Positions 16,624 to 24,929 are shown, numbered from the stretch's first letter. The stretch is DNA of 64,000 bases from JBGMEA01 sp964444065 (GCA_964444065.1 CAYUFL010000003.1:1-64000), one strand, 5' to 3'. Program-made: numbers and translations. Notes: generated from the sequence alone by a model not told the origin.

Positions 16624-18138
16624 TTAACTTTCCGTAATCGGCTCCGCGTACAGCTGACCGATCTCGTTCCACAGCGCCAACGCCTCCGCATTCGGATTGT
16701 ACTCAGTCATCGGATTCAGGCTGAATATATGCGTCGCACGCTTCTGCGCATCGTATGGTTCCCATTCGATACCACTCCCGTTCGGATCACCGTATTTCGC
16801 AAAATTCACCCATGCGGTATTGAGCTGCGCAGTCATATTTTTCAGTTTTTTCCTGCCCGTTAGCTTATGCAGTATGCTTATTCCGCCCGTCATATTCCCA
16901 AGCGCAAACGGAATTTCACTGCCGTGCATCGCACCGAATTTGAGGAGCTTCAGCAGTCCTGCGCTAAAATCATAACGGTACACCCACACGTTCCCGTGCG
17001 TGCTCTGCGCGTCCGCACAGCGGATATGATCCGACCAGAACGCACGGTCGCGCGCAATCGCGCACATCGCTTCCCGCTCGTTCGGCAGATTTGCGTACAG
17101 CTGTTTCAGCCGCGGGAGAAATGCTTCTTTTCCGTTCAGACGGAGCATCATTTCTGTTTGTGCCCAGCTGTTCGGGAACATCGTATTCTTTTTCTGCACA
17201 AACAGTGTCCCTTCGTCATGATTGCTGCCAAAGATGACATCCACCCCTGCCGCGCTTCCTGACGCCATCGCATCCCACGGATACTGCGGCAGCAGATCAT
17301 CCCCGATCTCGGGTCCGAGACAATACAGCGAAGGATACACCGCACAGTTGTTCAACACAAGCCATGTCGCCGCCGCCTTCATTTCATCCGCAGGCATTTC
17401 TTTCAGTTTCGCGACTTCCTGCGTGCTCAAATGCATCTGATCAAGAAACAGTTCCAGATTGAGTTTCTGCGCATTTTTCGTACCGCAGCTGCCCGATAAT
17501 CCGCTTTGCGCAATGGCTTTGCGGAACAATCCCTTCGCCTCGGGGCTCGCCAACATGTCGTAAACCGCCGTACCGCCGGCGCTTTCTCCCGCAATGGTGA
17601 TATTGTCGGGATCGCCTCCGAACGCTTCGATATTTTCTTTGATCCATTTCAAGCCCGCAAGCTGGTCGGAAATACCGCAGTTCGTATCAAAGGAATCGTC
17701 ATACATCGAAAAATCGTAGAAACCGAGCGGACCGACGCGGTAATTGTAGTTGACGAACAGGATCCCCTGCCTTGCCATATATTCCCCGTCATAGGAAGGA
17801 TCGCTCCCTTCGCCGATGTGATTGGCTCCGCCGTAAATCCAGACGAACACAGGCAGCTTTTTCCCGCCCGAAGGCTTCCAGATATTCAAGTACAGACAGT
17901 CTTCGCTTTCGGGCACTGTTTCGATCGGTTTCCCGAACTGCAGAAAGGGAAACTGAATCGGTTTATTGCCGAATCGATGGCACACCTTCACATCTCCCCA
18001 TGCGTCCATCGGCTGCGCACGTTTGAAGCGCAACGCGCCTACGGGCGGTTTCGAGTGCGGGATGCCAAGCCATATGTCCACGCCGTTTTTCTCAAAACCC
18101 TCTACTTTTCCTTTTGTTGTTTCGACGATCAAACTCAT
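16624..18138 (-). CDS. Type-B carboxylesterase
   Basis: Serine hydrolase of the cholinesterase/para-nitrobenzyl esterase family, 504 residues, without a signal peptide and so cytoplasmic. Catalytic triad: Ser186 in GESAGG, Glu309 in SNHDEGT, His405 in GAMHGSEIP. The oxyanion-hole segment VWIYGGANHIGEG and the EDCLYLNIW motif (79-87) are intact. Start at 18138 with AGGAGAACTGAA upstream; seven further codons in frame have no ribosome site. A -10 TATAAT / -35 TTGCAA promoter with 17-bp spacing lies at 18230-18258. Divergent from a TetR gene that probably controls it. The natural substrate is unknown. Confidence 0.93.
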   Translation of the reverse strand: MSLIVETTKGKVEGFEKNGVDIWLGIPHSKPPVGALRFKRAQPMDAWGDVKVCHRFGNKPIQFPFLQFGKPIETVPESEDCLYLNIWKPSGGKKLPVFVWIYGGANHIGEGSDPSYDGEYMARQGILFVNYNYRVGPLGFYDFSMYDDSFDTNCGISDQLAGLKWIKENIEAFGGDPDNITIAGESAGGTAVYDMLASPEAKGLFRKAIAQSGLSGSCGTKNAQKLNLELFLDQMHLSTQEVAKLKEMPADEMKAAATWLVLNNCAVYPSLYCLGPEIGDDLLPQYPWDAMASGSAAGVDVIFGSNHDEGTLFVQKKNTMFPNSWAQTEMMLRLNGKEAFLPRLKQLYANLPNEREAMCAIARDRAFWSDHIRCADAQSTHGNVWVYRYDFSAGLLKLLKFGAMHGSEIPFALGNMTGGISILHKLTGRKKLKNMTAQLNTAWVNFAKYGDPNGSGIEWEPYDAQKRATHIFSLNPMTEYNPNAEALALWNEIGQLYAEPITES

Positions 18139-18229
18139 TTCAGTTCTCCTTCTGTGCATTGTTTGGCATTCGGGTGCAAACTCGTTGCCGTATCTTTACG
18201 CCACACCTGTTGCTTATTCTCTGTTTTTG

Positions 18230-18258
18230 ATTATAATAATGTTAGATACAAGTTGCAA
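18230..18258 (-). promoter_or_regulatory. Promoter of the carboxylesterase gene
   Basis: Read on the minus strand: TTGCAA (18258-18253), 17-bp spacer, TATAAT (18235-18230). Confidence 0.7.
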
Positions 18259-18329
18259 TAACCACATGACGTTTTTTTGAGTAATATACCTCATTTTCAA
18301 TTGCATTGTGGTGAAATTCGGAGGAACCC

Positions 18330-18899
18330 ATGAAACCCGAACCCAACGATCTGAGAACAAAACGTACGCACAAAGCAATCCGAGCCGCCCTGGAAAGCAT
18401 GATTCTGACAAAAGAATTCAACGGCATCACCGTCAAAGAACTTGCCGAAATTGCAGGAATTAACCGCAAAACATTCTATCTGCATTATGACAGTCTCGAT
18501 GATCTGTTCTGTGAGCTGGAGGATGAAATTGTCGATGAATTCGCGCAAAGCAGGCATGTGCGCGCAACAGAAAGCAAAGAAAGCGTCACGCGTGATTTTT
18601 TCCGCGTATTGTTCCACCAACCCGAACTTCATAAGCGGTTAATCTGCTCCCCGTCTTATTTCCCCGTATTCCGCCGGGTACAAACCAAACTCTTTCGCAT
18701 GTACAAAGCACACGAATTTGATTTTGGTCTGCCGAAACCGTACGAATCCCTGCTGCTCACTTATTTCTGCACCTCCATTTCTCTGTATCGGCAGTGGGTA
18801 ACGGACGGTGAGCAGCTGACGCCCGACGCACTCACCGACTTTGCGGTGATGCTGCTGTGTGACGGTCTTACGGAACGAATTTCTGCAATCATACAATAA
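18330..18899 (+). CDS. TetR family regulator (TetR_C_7/YezE-like)
   Basis: A 189-residue repressor with an N-terminal HTH (TVKELAEIAGINRKTFYLHYDSLDDLF, about residues 33-59) and a divergent helical C-terminus (RQWVTDGEQLTPDALTDFAVMLLCDGL) similar to the dihydroxyacetone-kinase-regulator-like TetR group found in Bacillota. The ATG at 18330 is preceded by GGAGGAACCC. It is divergent from the carboxylesterase gene, the likely target. No perfect palindrome is evident in the gap; TGCAATAACCACA (18255-18267) and TGCATTGTGGTG form an imperfect pair. Confidence 0.88.
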   Translation: MKPEPNDLRTKRTHKAIRAALESMILTKEFNGITVKELAEIAGINRKTFYLHYDSLDDLFCELEDEIVDEFAQSRHVRATESKESVTRDFFRVLFHQPELHKRLICSPSYFPVFRRVQTKLFRMYKAHEFDFGLPKPYESLLLTYFCTSISLYRQWVTDGEQLTPDALTDFAVMLLCDGLTERISAIIQ

Positions 18900-19141
18900 T
18901 AAACCGATCATATAAATATTTAACCATACGAATTATGCATTTTATTCCACTTATCATTACAATCAGAAGCAGGTAATTCCGCGAACAATCATCGCCGGAT
19001 ACAAATCTCAGCGATACGGCTGTCACCGGGGTCTGCTCCGCACATACCTTTTGTCGATTACTTATCAACATATCAACATATGAATTACGCAATTGTTGAT
19101 AAATACAACTTATTTTTTATAAAAGAAAACCGCTCATTGGA

Positions 19142-19339
19142 TTGAGCGGTTCAGAGTGATGACAAAGTCATCAAAATGCAGGCTGCATGAAAAATCCGAA
19201 GACAAGGCGTATGAATATTCAGATGAGTGCCGCATATACAGACATATGCAAGCGAAAATGAATGTTGATACAACGCAGTAAGTAAAACAATCGTTCATTG
19301 TTTTACGGTTCGGGTTTTTCAGCAGTCTGAACCGCTCAA
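19142..19339. repeat. Structured hairpin element, full copy B
   Basis: Outermost arms TTGAGCGGTTCAGA / TCTGAACCGCTCAA (19142-19155 / 19326-19339) are perfect. Inside lie TGAAAAATCCGAA / TTCGGGTTTTTCA (19188-19200 / 19309-19321, one G-U pair), two small hairpins (GATGAC/GTCATC, TGCAGGCTGCA), the inner hairpin GCATAT/ATATGC, middle stem ATTCA/TGAAT and 3' hairpin GTAAAACAAT/ATTGTTTTAC. The conserved blocks ACAAGGCG, GAGTGCCGC and CAACGCAGTAAG match copy A. It follows the 3' end of the ferritin-like gene. The remaining 18900-19141 is AT-rich and featureless. Confidence 0.8.
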
Positions 19340-19365
19340 GCATTGAGCGGTTCAGTGTATACAGG

Positions 19366-19683
19366 CTACTTCTTCTTCGCCTTTTTCATCTTTTCGATTT
19401 CGTCTTCGACTTCTTTTGCGCCTTCTGCGTAGTACTTCTGCTCGTCGGGCGCCAGTTCGTGCAACAGCCGCAGGAATTCTCCGGCATGCACGCGTTCTTC
19501 ATCCGCGATATCGGTCAGCACTTCGATTGCGAGTTTGTTATCTGTGGATTCCGCGAGCTGCATGTACAGCTGAATGGCTTCGTATTCGGCGGATACCATA
19601 AAACGGATCGCACGGATCAGCTCCGCATCGGTCAGTTTGCGGTCGTTTTTCAGTCCGGAAAAGGGTTGTCCAAAATCTGGCAT
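19366..19683 (-). CDS. Ferritin-like di-iron protein (rubrerythrin/EncFtn-like)
   Basis: A 105-residue four-helix-type fragment with two ferritin-like ligand motifs: ExxA (SAEYEAIQLYMQLAEST) and EExxH (DIADEERVHAGEFL), followed by a helical Lys/Glu-rich tail. It resembles the short rubrerythrin-like proteins that assemble as decamers or travel in encapsulin shells; no encapsulin is in the window. The start at 19683 is decided by AGGAGG eight bases upstream, not the ATG at 19707. Likely iron storage or oxidant defence. Copy B of the hairpin element follows it. Confidence 0.87.
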   Translation of the reverse strand: MPDFGQPFSGLKNDRKLTDAELIRAIRFMVSAEYEAIQLYMQLAESTDNKLAIEVLTDIADEERVHAGEFLRLLHELAPDEQKYYAEGAKEVEDEIEKMKKAKKK

Positions 19684-19877
19684 AATCTGTTCCTCCTGTG
19701 CATTCATTTGCGAACCAAACGGTTCGTTGCTTTTATTATACTCCGATCGTGAACCACTTTCAATTCGCGGGGAGGCGGATTATTCTTTCCTTTGTCGGGA
19801 TTCGGTAACCGATGCTTTTTCAGCTTCGTTTTCGTAGAAGTAATAGGAAAGCATCAGATAAAGCCTTTTTTTTTCAG

Positions 19878-19990
19878 TCATCCAAATTCAATCCGGTCAG
19901 TTCGACAATCCGCTCAAGCCGATTCAGAAGCGTCCCGCGCCGATAATGATTGCCGTTTGATTTTTTGCATTCTTCATTTTCTTTTGCTCC
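19878..19990 (-). pseudogene. Remnant of a PucR-type regulator C-terminal HTH
   Basis: A start-less minus-strand frame ends in HYRRGTLLNRLERIVELTG then LNLDD and a stop. This matches the C-terminal helix-turn-helix of PucR/CdaR regulators (compare RSTLLYRIDKIKSL in the intact neighbour). It lies just downstream of that neighbour on the same strand, so it looks like the last scrap of a tandem paralogue. Confidence 0.6.
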
Positions 19991-20106
19991 TCATTCGGAC
20001 GAAGCCGTTCTCCGTCCGGTCAAACTGATTATAGGCGCAGCGGCATAAAGAATACATTGCGAATTACCCGTCGGGATATAAAGGTTTTATAAAGACGAGG
20101 TAACTG

Positions 20107-21339
20107 TCAGATCAACCCCTCCGGCGGCAGATTGTCCAACAGCTCGTACGACAAAAGCAGATGCAGTCTGATTTTGGGGTTATCCAGATCCACTTTGATC
20201 AGCGATTTGATTTTGTCGATGCGGTACAGCAGCGTGCTGCGGTGCACAAACAGCGTTCTGGTGGTCTCCGCCAGATTCCGTTCATTGTTCAGATATACGC
20301 GCAGCGTGTCGAAAAGCCCCGAATTATGTTTCTGGTCGTACGTGTACAGCTGCAGCAGATGCGATTCGCAGAGCATCAGCGGCATCAGCTCGTTTGTCGC
20401 CTGCTCCAATATATACTGCAGTTTGTACTCATTGAATTTGTATATCCACATCGTCGGTGTTCTTCTGCTTCCGATGTGAAACGCAATGTCTGTCTGAAGA
20501 AAATAGTAGTAAAACAGCCGAAAATCATGCCCGATCGAGCTCACGCTCGCCCGAAACAATCCTTCGCGCAGAAAGACCGCAAGCGTCTGAAAAAACTCGT
20601 CTTCCTTAATTTCGCTGCGTTCGGGATTCGCCACCACCAGGATACGATCCTGATAAATGAAAATACAGAAACCCGGAAACAGATTTTCCAGTCTGTGGCA
20701 GGTGAATTCGTTGGCATATGTGGAGTAATCCCGCTCCTGCAGATAGATCGTCACGCAGATATAGCTGTCATCGATGTTCCAGTGAAACGCACGCAGGCGA
20801 TTGCCCAGCACCACTTCATTTGTTTTTTTAAATTCCAGCAGTTCCGTCAGGGACTGTTTCAGATCGTTTGCGATATTCGATTGCAGCGTATCGCTTTTTT
20901 GCAGCACGGCAAGGATCATATAGGCAAAATGCTCAATCAGCTCATAATCCCCGTCGGTAATTTTTCTGCCCAGCTCGCTGACGCAGATTCTGCCGAGATA
21001 CGATTCCCGGAGCCGCAAATTGATATAAAGGATCCGATAGCCGAACTGCTGCTCGGAAAACATCTGCGCACTGACCGTGTTCATTGTGTTCTGATATTCG
21101 GGCGAGACTTTGAAATCATTGAGTATGTCCAGAGGCAGCGAAAACTTCTTTGACGTCTCGTCATAATACCATTCAAACTGTCCCTGCATTTCATTGACGT
21201 TTGCCAACACGAAAAAATTGGTGTCATGGATAAAAATCGGATTTTCAAAAGCCGGAATACTCTTAAGACAAAGTTCTTCGAGGCTTGCGTTGTTGATGAC
21301 AGCTGCCGTCATTTCTTCGTCCCAACGGTTAAATGCCAT
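20107..21339 (-). CDS. PucR-family regulator, main part (N-terminus in another frame)
   Basis: A 410-residue regulator. The C-terminal PucR HTH is clear (NERNLAETTRTLFVHRSTLLYRIDKIKSL, about 352-380), preceded by a GGDEF-like/CdaR central domain. Regulators of this type often sit beside corrinoid methyltransferase genes and respond to their substrate. The ATG at 21339 has AGGAGATTTTT immediately upstream. The same frame extends to a GTG at 21390 and the previous frame (21329-21637) looks like the missing N-terminal domain, so the original protein was probably about 510 residues. It is divergent from the methyltransferase/corrinoid operon at 21875 and probably controls it. Confidence 0.87.
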   Translation of the reverse strand: MAFNRWDEEMTAAVINNASLEELCLKSIPAFENPIFIHDTNFFVLANVNEMQGQFEWYYDETSKKFSLPLDILNDFKVSPEYQNTMNTVSAQMFSEQQFGYRILYINLRLRESYLGRICVSELGRKITDGDYELIEHFAYMILAVLQKSDTLQSNIANDLKQSLTELLEFKKTNEVVLGNRLRAFHWNIDDSYICVTIYLQERDYSTYANEFTCHRLENLFPGFCIFIYQDRILVVANPERSEIKEDEFFQTLAVFLREGLFRASVSSIGHDFRLFYYYFLQTDIAFHIGSRRTPTMWIYKFNEYKLQYILEQATNELMPLMLCESHLLQLYTYDQKHNSGLFDTLRVYLNNERNLAETTRTLFVHRSTLLYRIDKIKSLIKVDLDNPKIRLHLLLSYELLDNLPPEGLI

Positions 21340-21637
21340 AAAAATCTCCTGCGCATCCGCACACATTCGCATTTTCGGAGAGGCACACACACCTGTTTCG
21401 GAGCGTTACCGCTTCATGCGGGATGCCGATGCAGAGGATGGTCTGTTCGCTCAGTTCCGCGTGCCCGTTGAAATAGGACGCCTCTCCGATGAGCACATGT
21501 TCGCGCATCGGTTTCATCCCGGGAATCATCAACTGGGAGCCGACAAACCGTCTGCTGTCCGTACTCCTGGTTTCGCAAAAGACCGGATTCCATTTTTTCA
21601 GCCGCTCGCACAGCAGGGTAATACTGATTCTCATCAC
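21329..21637 (-). CDS. Frameshifted N-terminal domain of the PucR-type regulator
   Basis: A 102-residue frame opening MMRISITLLCERLKKW and containing LSEQTILCIGIPHEAV. It resembles the N-terminal sensory part of PucR-type regulators next to corrinoid methyltransferases. GTG at 21637 with AAGGA nine bases before. After RNRCVC the frame leaves the family pattern, while the downstream frame picks it up (CASPKMRMCADAQEIFMAFNRWD). The junction is a short TG repeat (GGTGTGTGTGCC, about 21381-21392); adding one TG unit would join both frames exactly. It could be a true frameshift mutation, a sequencing error or a switchable repeat. Confidence 0.65.
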   Translation of the reverse strand: MMRISITLLCERLKKWNPVFCETRSTDSRRFVGSQLMIPGMKPMREHVLIGEASYFNGHAELSEQTILCIGIPHEAVTLRNRCVCLSENANVCGCAGDFYGI

Positions 21638-21666
21638 AATTCTGTATCCTTAAACCAATAAATAAT

Positions 21667-21689
21667 ATTTCGTATAAAATATACGAAAT
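21667..21689. promoter_or_regulatory. 23-bp perfect palindrome upstream of the PucR-type gene
   Basis: ATTTCGTATA-AAA-TATACGAAAT, 30 bases upstream of the regulator start and 186 bases from the divergent methyltransferase start. Probable binding site for the regulator itself. Confidence 0.7.
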
Positions 21690-21874
21690 CACATGGAGAA
21701 TGTCAAGCATATTGTAGGATTTACTTTTTGATATATTCACCATATAATCAAAATATCACGAAAGATATGTCCGTCAATCTTTTAAATTACCGTATTATGC
21801 GACATAACTCGTGTACATTTTCAGGCGCCTGATTTTTTTACTACATTTCTTCATCAGAAAGGAATTAAAAATCA

Positions 21875-22870
21875 ATGTTAACAAAAAAAGAAAACTTAAT
21901 GGAAACCATCCGCGGCGGACATCCCGACCGATACGTTGTTTCGTTTGAACCGTTCGAACTTTTCCTCGATCCGATCGTTGTCGGTATCGGCGGATTCGCT
22001 TTGACGATGCAGCCGGGCACCACCGAAGTCAACGGATGGGGCGTCACCGTACAGTACCCGCTGGGCTCACCCGGACCGTTCCCCGTACACGACAAAGAAC
22101 ATGTCATTCTGAAAGACATCACCAAATGGAAAGATGTCATCAAGGCACCGCGCGTCGTTTATTCGGATGCGGAATGGGCTGAAACAAAAGCACTTGTCGA
22201 TAAGGTGGATCGCAACGACAAGATGGTAACCGCGCTCATCGCGCCGGGGATCTTTGAAAAACTCCATTATTTCATGAGCATGCAGGATATGCTGATGAAT
22301 TTTTACGAAGAACCGGAAGCCGTGCACGAACTGATCGATTTTATCACTGATTGGGAACTCGATTACTGCAAAGAACTCGTAAAACACATGAAACCGGATG
22401 TCATGTTCCACCACGATGACTGGGGCAGTCAGATATCTTCGTTCATTTCTCCCGAAATGTTTGATGAATTCATTCTGCCCGCTTACAAGAAAATTTACGG
22501 TTACTGCAAGGATCAGGGAATGCTGATCGTGCATCACTCCGATTCCTATGCGGCAAATCTGGTACCGTCCATGATCGAAATGGGCGTGGACATTTGGCAG
22601 GGTGCCATGTCCACCAACAACATTCCGGAACTGATCAAAAAGTACGGCGGAAAGATCACGTTCATGGCGGGCATCGACAACGGAATTGTGGACAGACAGG
22701 ACTGGACACGCGAAAAAATCGCCAAAGAAGTGGAACGCGTCTGCCGCGCTAACGGAACGAAATATTTTATTCCGGGCACAACGATGGGCGGACCGATGAG
22801 CAGTTACCCCGGCGTATACGAAGCGGTAAACGAAGAAATTGCGCGCATGAGCAAAATCATGTTCCAATAA
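21875..22870 (+). CDS. UroD-fold corrinoid methyltransferase (O-demethylase MT-I or MtaA-like)
   Basis: A 331-residue enzyme of the uroporphyrinogen-decarboxylase superfamily branch that moves methyl groups to or from corrinoid proteins. Visible: IRGGHPDRYVVSFEPFE near the N-terminus, HHDDWGSQ (179-186), VHHSDSY (219-225), MAGIDNG and a C-terminal MGGPMSSYPG. MtaA/MtbA enzymes have H-x-C-G at the VHHSDSY position as zinc ligands; here Cys is replaced by Ser, whereas the paralogue at 24930 keeps HTCG. AGAAAGGAA precedes the ATG. The corrinoid protein follows at once, so together they form an MT-I/CP pair as in acetogen O-demethylases. The substrate is not deducible. Confidence 0.85.
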   Translation: MLTKKENLMETIRGGHPDRYVVSFEPFELFLDPIVVGIGGFALTMQPGTTEVNGWGVTVQYPLGSPGPFPVHDKEHVILKDITKWKDVIKAPRVVYSDAEWAETKALVDKVDRNDKMVTALIAPGIFEKLHYFMSMQDMLMNFYEEPEAVHELIDFITDWELDYCKELVKHMKPDVMFHHDDWGSQISSFISPEMFDEFILPAYKKIYGYCKDQGMLIVHHSDSYAANLVPSMIEMGVDIWQGAMSTNNIPELIKKYGGKITFMAGIDNGIVDRQDWTREKIAKEVERVCRANGTKYFIPGTTMGGPMSSYPGVYEAVNEEIARMSKIMFQ

Positions 22871-22949
22871 GCACCGTCCGCAGACGATCAAAATCCTTAA
22901 TAACAATTCAGCAATTCAATGAAATGCTGTACATGGGAGGAAACAAAAC

Positions 22950-23579
22950 ATGTCAAAAATCACAGAAGTAAAAGCAAACGTAGAAGCCGGCAAAGCGAAG
23001 CTGGTGCCGGGACTGGTGCAGGAAGCGCTCAATGAAGGCGCAGGCGCACAGGAAATTCTGGCGGCAATGATCGAAGGAATGAGCGTGGTTGGGGATAAAT
23101 TTTCATCGGGAGAAATCTTTGTACCGGAAATGCTGGTCGCGGCACGCGCCATGCAAAAGGGCGTGGAAGTATTAAAACCGCTGCTCGCGGGAGAGGGCGC
23201 GGTATCTCTGGGCACCTGCATTATCGGAACCGTTGCGGGAGACCTTCATGATATCGGCAAGAACCTCGTTACACTGATGATCGAATCCGCAGGATTTGAT
23301 ATGATCGACCTCGGCGTTGACGTACCGAAAGAACGCTTCATCGATACGATCAAAGCAAACCCGGATGTCAAGCTGGTGGCATGTTCCGCACTGCTGACAA
23401 CGACGATGCCGTCCCTCGAAGAAACCGTCAAAGCCATCAAAGCATCGGGATTAAAGGGATTCGAAGTGATCGTGGGCGGCGCTCCGATCACGAAAGAATT
23501 CGCGGATGAAATCGGTGCGGACGGATACGCGCAGGACGCAGGCGCGGCTGCCGTGCTCGCAAAAGAGATCGTAAAATAA
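22950..23579 (+). CDS. Corrinoid (B12-binding) methyltransferase protein
   Basis: Methyl carrier with an N-terminal B12-binding-2 helical cap (VQEALNEGAGAQEILAAMIEGMSVVGDKFSSGEIFVPEMLVAARAM, about 23-68) and a Rossmann-like B12 domain. The cobalt-ligating motif DLHDIG has His100, followed by GFDMIDLGVDVP, a Ser/Thr-rich loop (SALLTTTM) and IVGGAPIT. The 209-residue length is standard. GGAGGAAACAAAAC precedes the ATG at 22950. It accepts the methyl group from the neighbouring UroD-fold enzyme and hands it on, presumably to tetrahydrofolate through a methyltransferase outside the window. Confidence 0.95.
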   Translation: MSKITEVKANVEAGKAKLVPGLVQEALNEGAGAQEILAAMIEGMSVVGDKFSSGEIFVPEMLVAARAMQKGVEVLKPLLAGEGAVSLGTCIIGTVAGDLHDIGKNLVTLMIESAGFDMIDLGVDVPKERFIDTIKANPDVKLVACSALLTTTMPSLEETVKAIKASGLKGFEVIVGGAPITKEFADEIGADGYAQDAGAAAVLAKEIVK

Positions 23580-24042
23580 GTAGGGAACGCGTATTACGCG
23601 TTCCGATGATTATCAAAAAACAACCAACGCGTTTTATGCGTTCCTCATAGGTGGCGCATACCTTGCACGCCTCATACCATCGTATATCGAAAACAGCCTC
23701 CGCAGGGGGGCTGTTTTTTGCGCAACGAATGCGACCGCAAACCGCATCATATGCATTCCCTACAACACAAATCCCGAAATCCAGACAACATGTGGGGAAC
23801 GTGAATGACGCGTTTCGATTATATACCGTCCCCCATCAAAATATACCACTGTAGGGAACGCGTATTACGCGTTCCGATTATCATCGGGAACATAAAAAAT
23901 GCACCGCATTTCGCCCCGAACGGTTCGGGATTTGTAACCAAACACCATCGCGCGCATCGAAATGCCCCGAAGCGCATGCCGCAAACCGTATTCCAAAATT
24001 CAAACACCAAATATCTTGTAAGGAACGCGTATTACGCGTTCC
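23580..24042. repeat. Group of REP-like palindromes between corrinoid and TetR genes
   Basis: Full units GTAGGGAACGCGT/ACGCGTTCC at 23580-23604 and 23851-23875 and GTAAGGAACGCGT at 24018-24042, with degenerate units near 23626-23643 and 23792-23817. A longer shared tract (ACCGTCCCCCATCAAAAT and on to ACCACTGTAG) precedes the unit at 23851 and recurs at about 26028-26055. No gene lies in 23580-24173. Confidence 0.9.
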
Positions 24043-24075
24043 AATTATATGCCATCCCCATCAAAACAACCGACC

Positions 24076-24115
24076 GCAGTCCGCTTTTCTGTCATGTTTT
24101 CTATCTCGATCTGAG
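24076..24115. repeat. Left direct repeat: decayed copy of the 3' end of the ABC permease gene
   Basis: 40 bp matching 26190-26229 with four substitutions and no gaps. The right-hand copy holds the last codons, stop and terminator arm of the permease gene at 26215. Here there is no gene beyond it and the terminator stem is broken. The two copies bracket the TetR/methyltransferase cassette. Confidence 0.85.
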
Positions 24116-24173
24116 CATTGAACTTATATCGTCGATATGTTATAGTATGTATCAATACCGTTGGGAGATATCG

Positions 24174-24788
24174 ATGCAAAAATTCACGAAACGAAAAATC
24201 CAAGCAGCTGAAACAAGGAATAAATTCTTTCAAGCAGGTCTTAACCTTATCAATCAAAACGGATATGAAAAAACGTCGATCGATATGATTTGCGATGCTT
24301 GCGGCATGTCAAAAGGTGCATTCTATCATCATTTCGAATCCAAAATTGGGCTGCTTCTTGAAGCGGCGCAACATACAACAGACATTCTGAACGACGAAGT
24401 AAAAGAAAAAACAGGTCTTCCTGTGATCCAAAGATTAAACTCCTACATTAATTGTTATGCCGAAACTTTGGACATCTCCGGCATAGAGTTTATACGCGCA
24501 TGTTCAACATACGTAATCAGTGCGGACTATCATGCGGAAGAAAATATCAATTCCATTACTAAAACGATTCAAAATAACATCACACAAATTATCAAAGATG
24601 CCATATCTGTCGGTGAATTAACGCCTGATCTTCCGGTTGATATTATCATTGAAATCATAGAAACATTTATCAGTGGACTCCATAGCAGTTGGTGTTTGTA
24701 TAACGGTGCATACAACGTAAAAGAACATGCGGAAAAATCCGGAAAAATTTTAACCCTGATATTAAATTCCTATTTGTTAACCAAATAA
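24174..24788 (+). CDS. TetR/AcrR family regulator
   Basis: A 204-residue regulator with a clear HTH (TSIDMICDACGMSKGAFYHHFESKIGLLLEAA, about 35-66) and a helical ligand domain of normal length. The start at 24174 is supported by GGGAG just upstream; the long in-frame extension to 23805 runs through REP palindromes and is not coding. The gene is AT-richer than its surroundings. A terminator follows, then an inverted-repeat promoter ahead of the methyltransferase at 24930, its likely target. Both lie within a segment bounded by direct repeats. Confidence 0.92.
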   Translation: MQKFTKRKIQAAETRNKFFQAGLNLINQNGYEKTSIDMICDACGMSKGAFYHHFESKIGLLLEAAQHTTDILNDEVKEKTGLPVIQRLNSYINCYAETLDISGIEFIRACSTYVISADYHAEENINSITKTIQNNITQIIKDAISVGELTPDLPVDIIIEIIETFISGLHSSWCLYNGAYNVKEHAEKSGKILTLILNSYLLTK

Positions 24789-24821
24789 AATTTGAACAAT
24801 GTGTCAGTAAGAAAAAATTTT

Positions 24822-24858
24822 ATGCATGCCGATCAATTCATGATTGACATGCATTTTT
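24822..24858 (+). terminator. Terminator of the TetR gene
   Basis: Stem ATGCATG-(ccg)-ATCAAT / ATTGA-CATGCAT with a T run; the three-base bulge is on the 5' side. Confidence 0.7.
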
Positions 24859-24871
24859 CTTTGTGCTAAGA

Positions 24872-24908
24872 TTGACATACCATCAGTCGGCGACTTATAG
24901 TATGTCAA
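24872..24908 (+). promoter_or_regulatory. Promoter with inverted-repeat operator for the second methyltransferase
   Basis: TTGACATAC (24872-24880) and GTATGTCAA (24900-24908) form a perfect 9-bp inverted repeat that overlaps the -35 TTGACA (24872-24877) and -10 TATAGT (24896-24901). The layout suits repression by the TetR protein encoded just upstream. Confidence 0.8.
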
Positions 24909-24929
24909 TTAATTGAAAGGATTTGCGAT

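Noticed and set aside
19134..19343. Minus-strand frame of 69 codons through the hairpin element
   Set aside because: The frame runs through arms and conserved blocks of a structured repeat; openness is a by-product.
21822..21840. Terminator-like TCAGGCGCCTGA plus T7 in the leader of the first methyltransferase gene
   Set aside because: The 12-bp palindrome leaves only a four-pair stem with a four-base loop, too weak to call; it could equally be an operator. No cobalamin riboswitch pattern was found around it.
23805..24173. N-terminal extension of the TetR gene at 24174
   Set aside because: The extension translates REP-like palindromes and the decayed permease end; the proper ribosome site is just before 24174.
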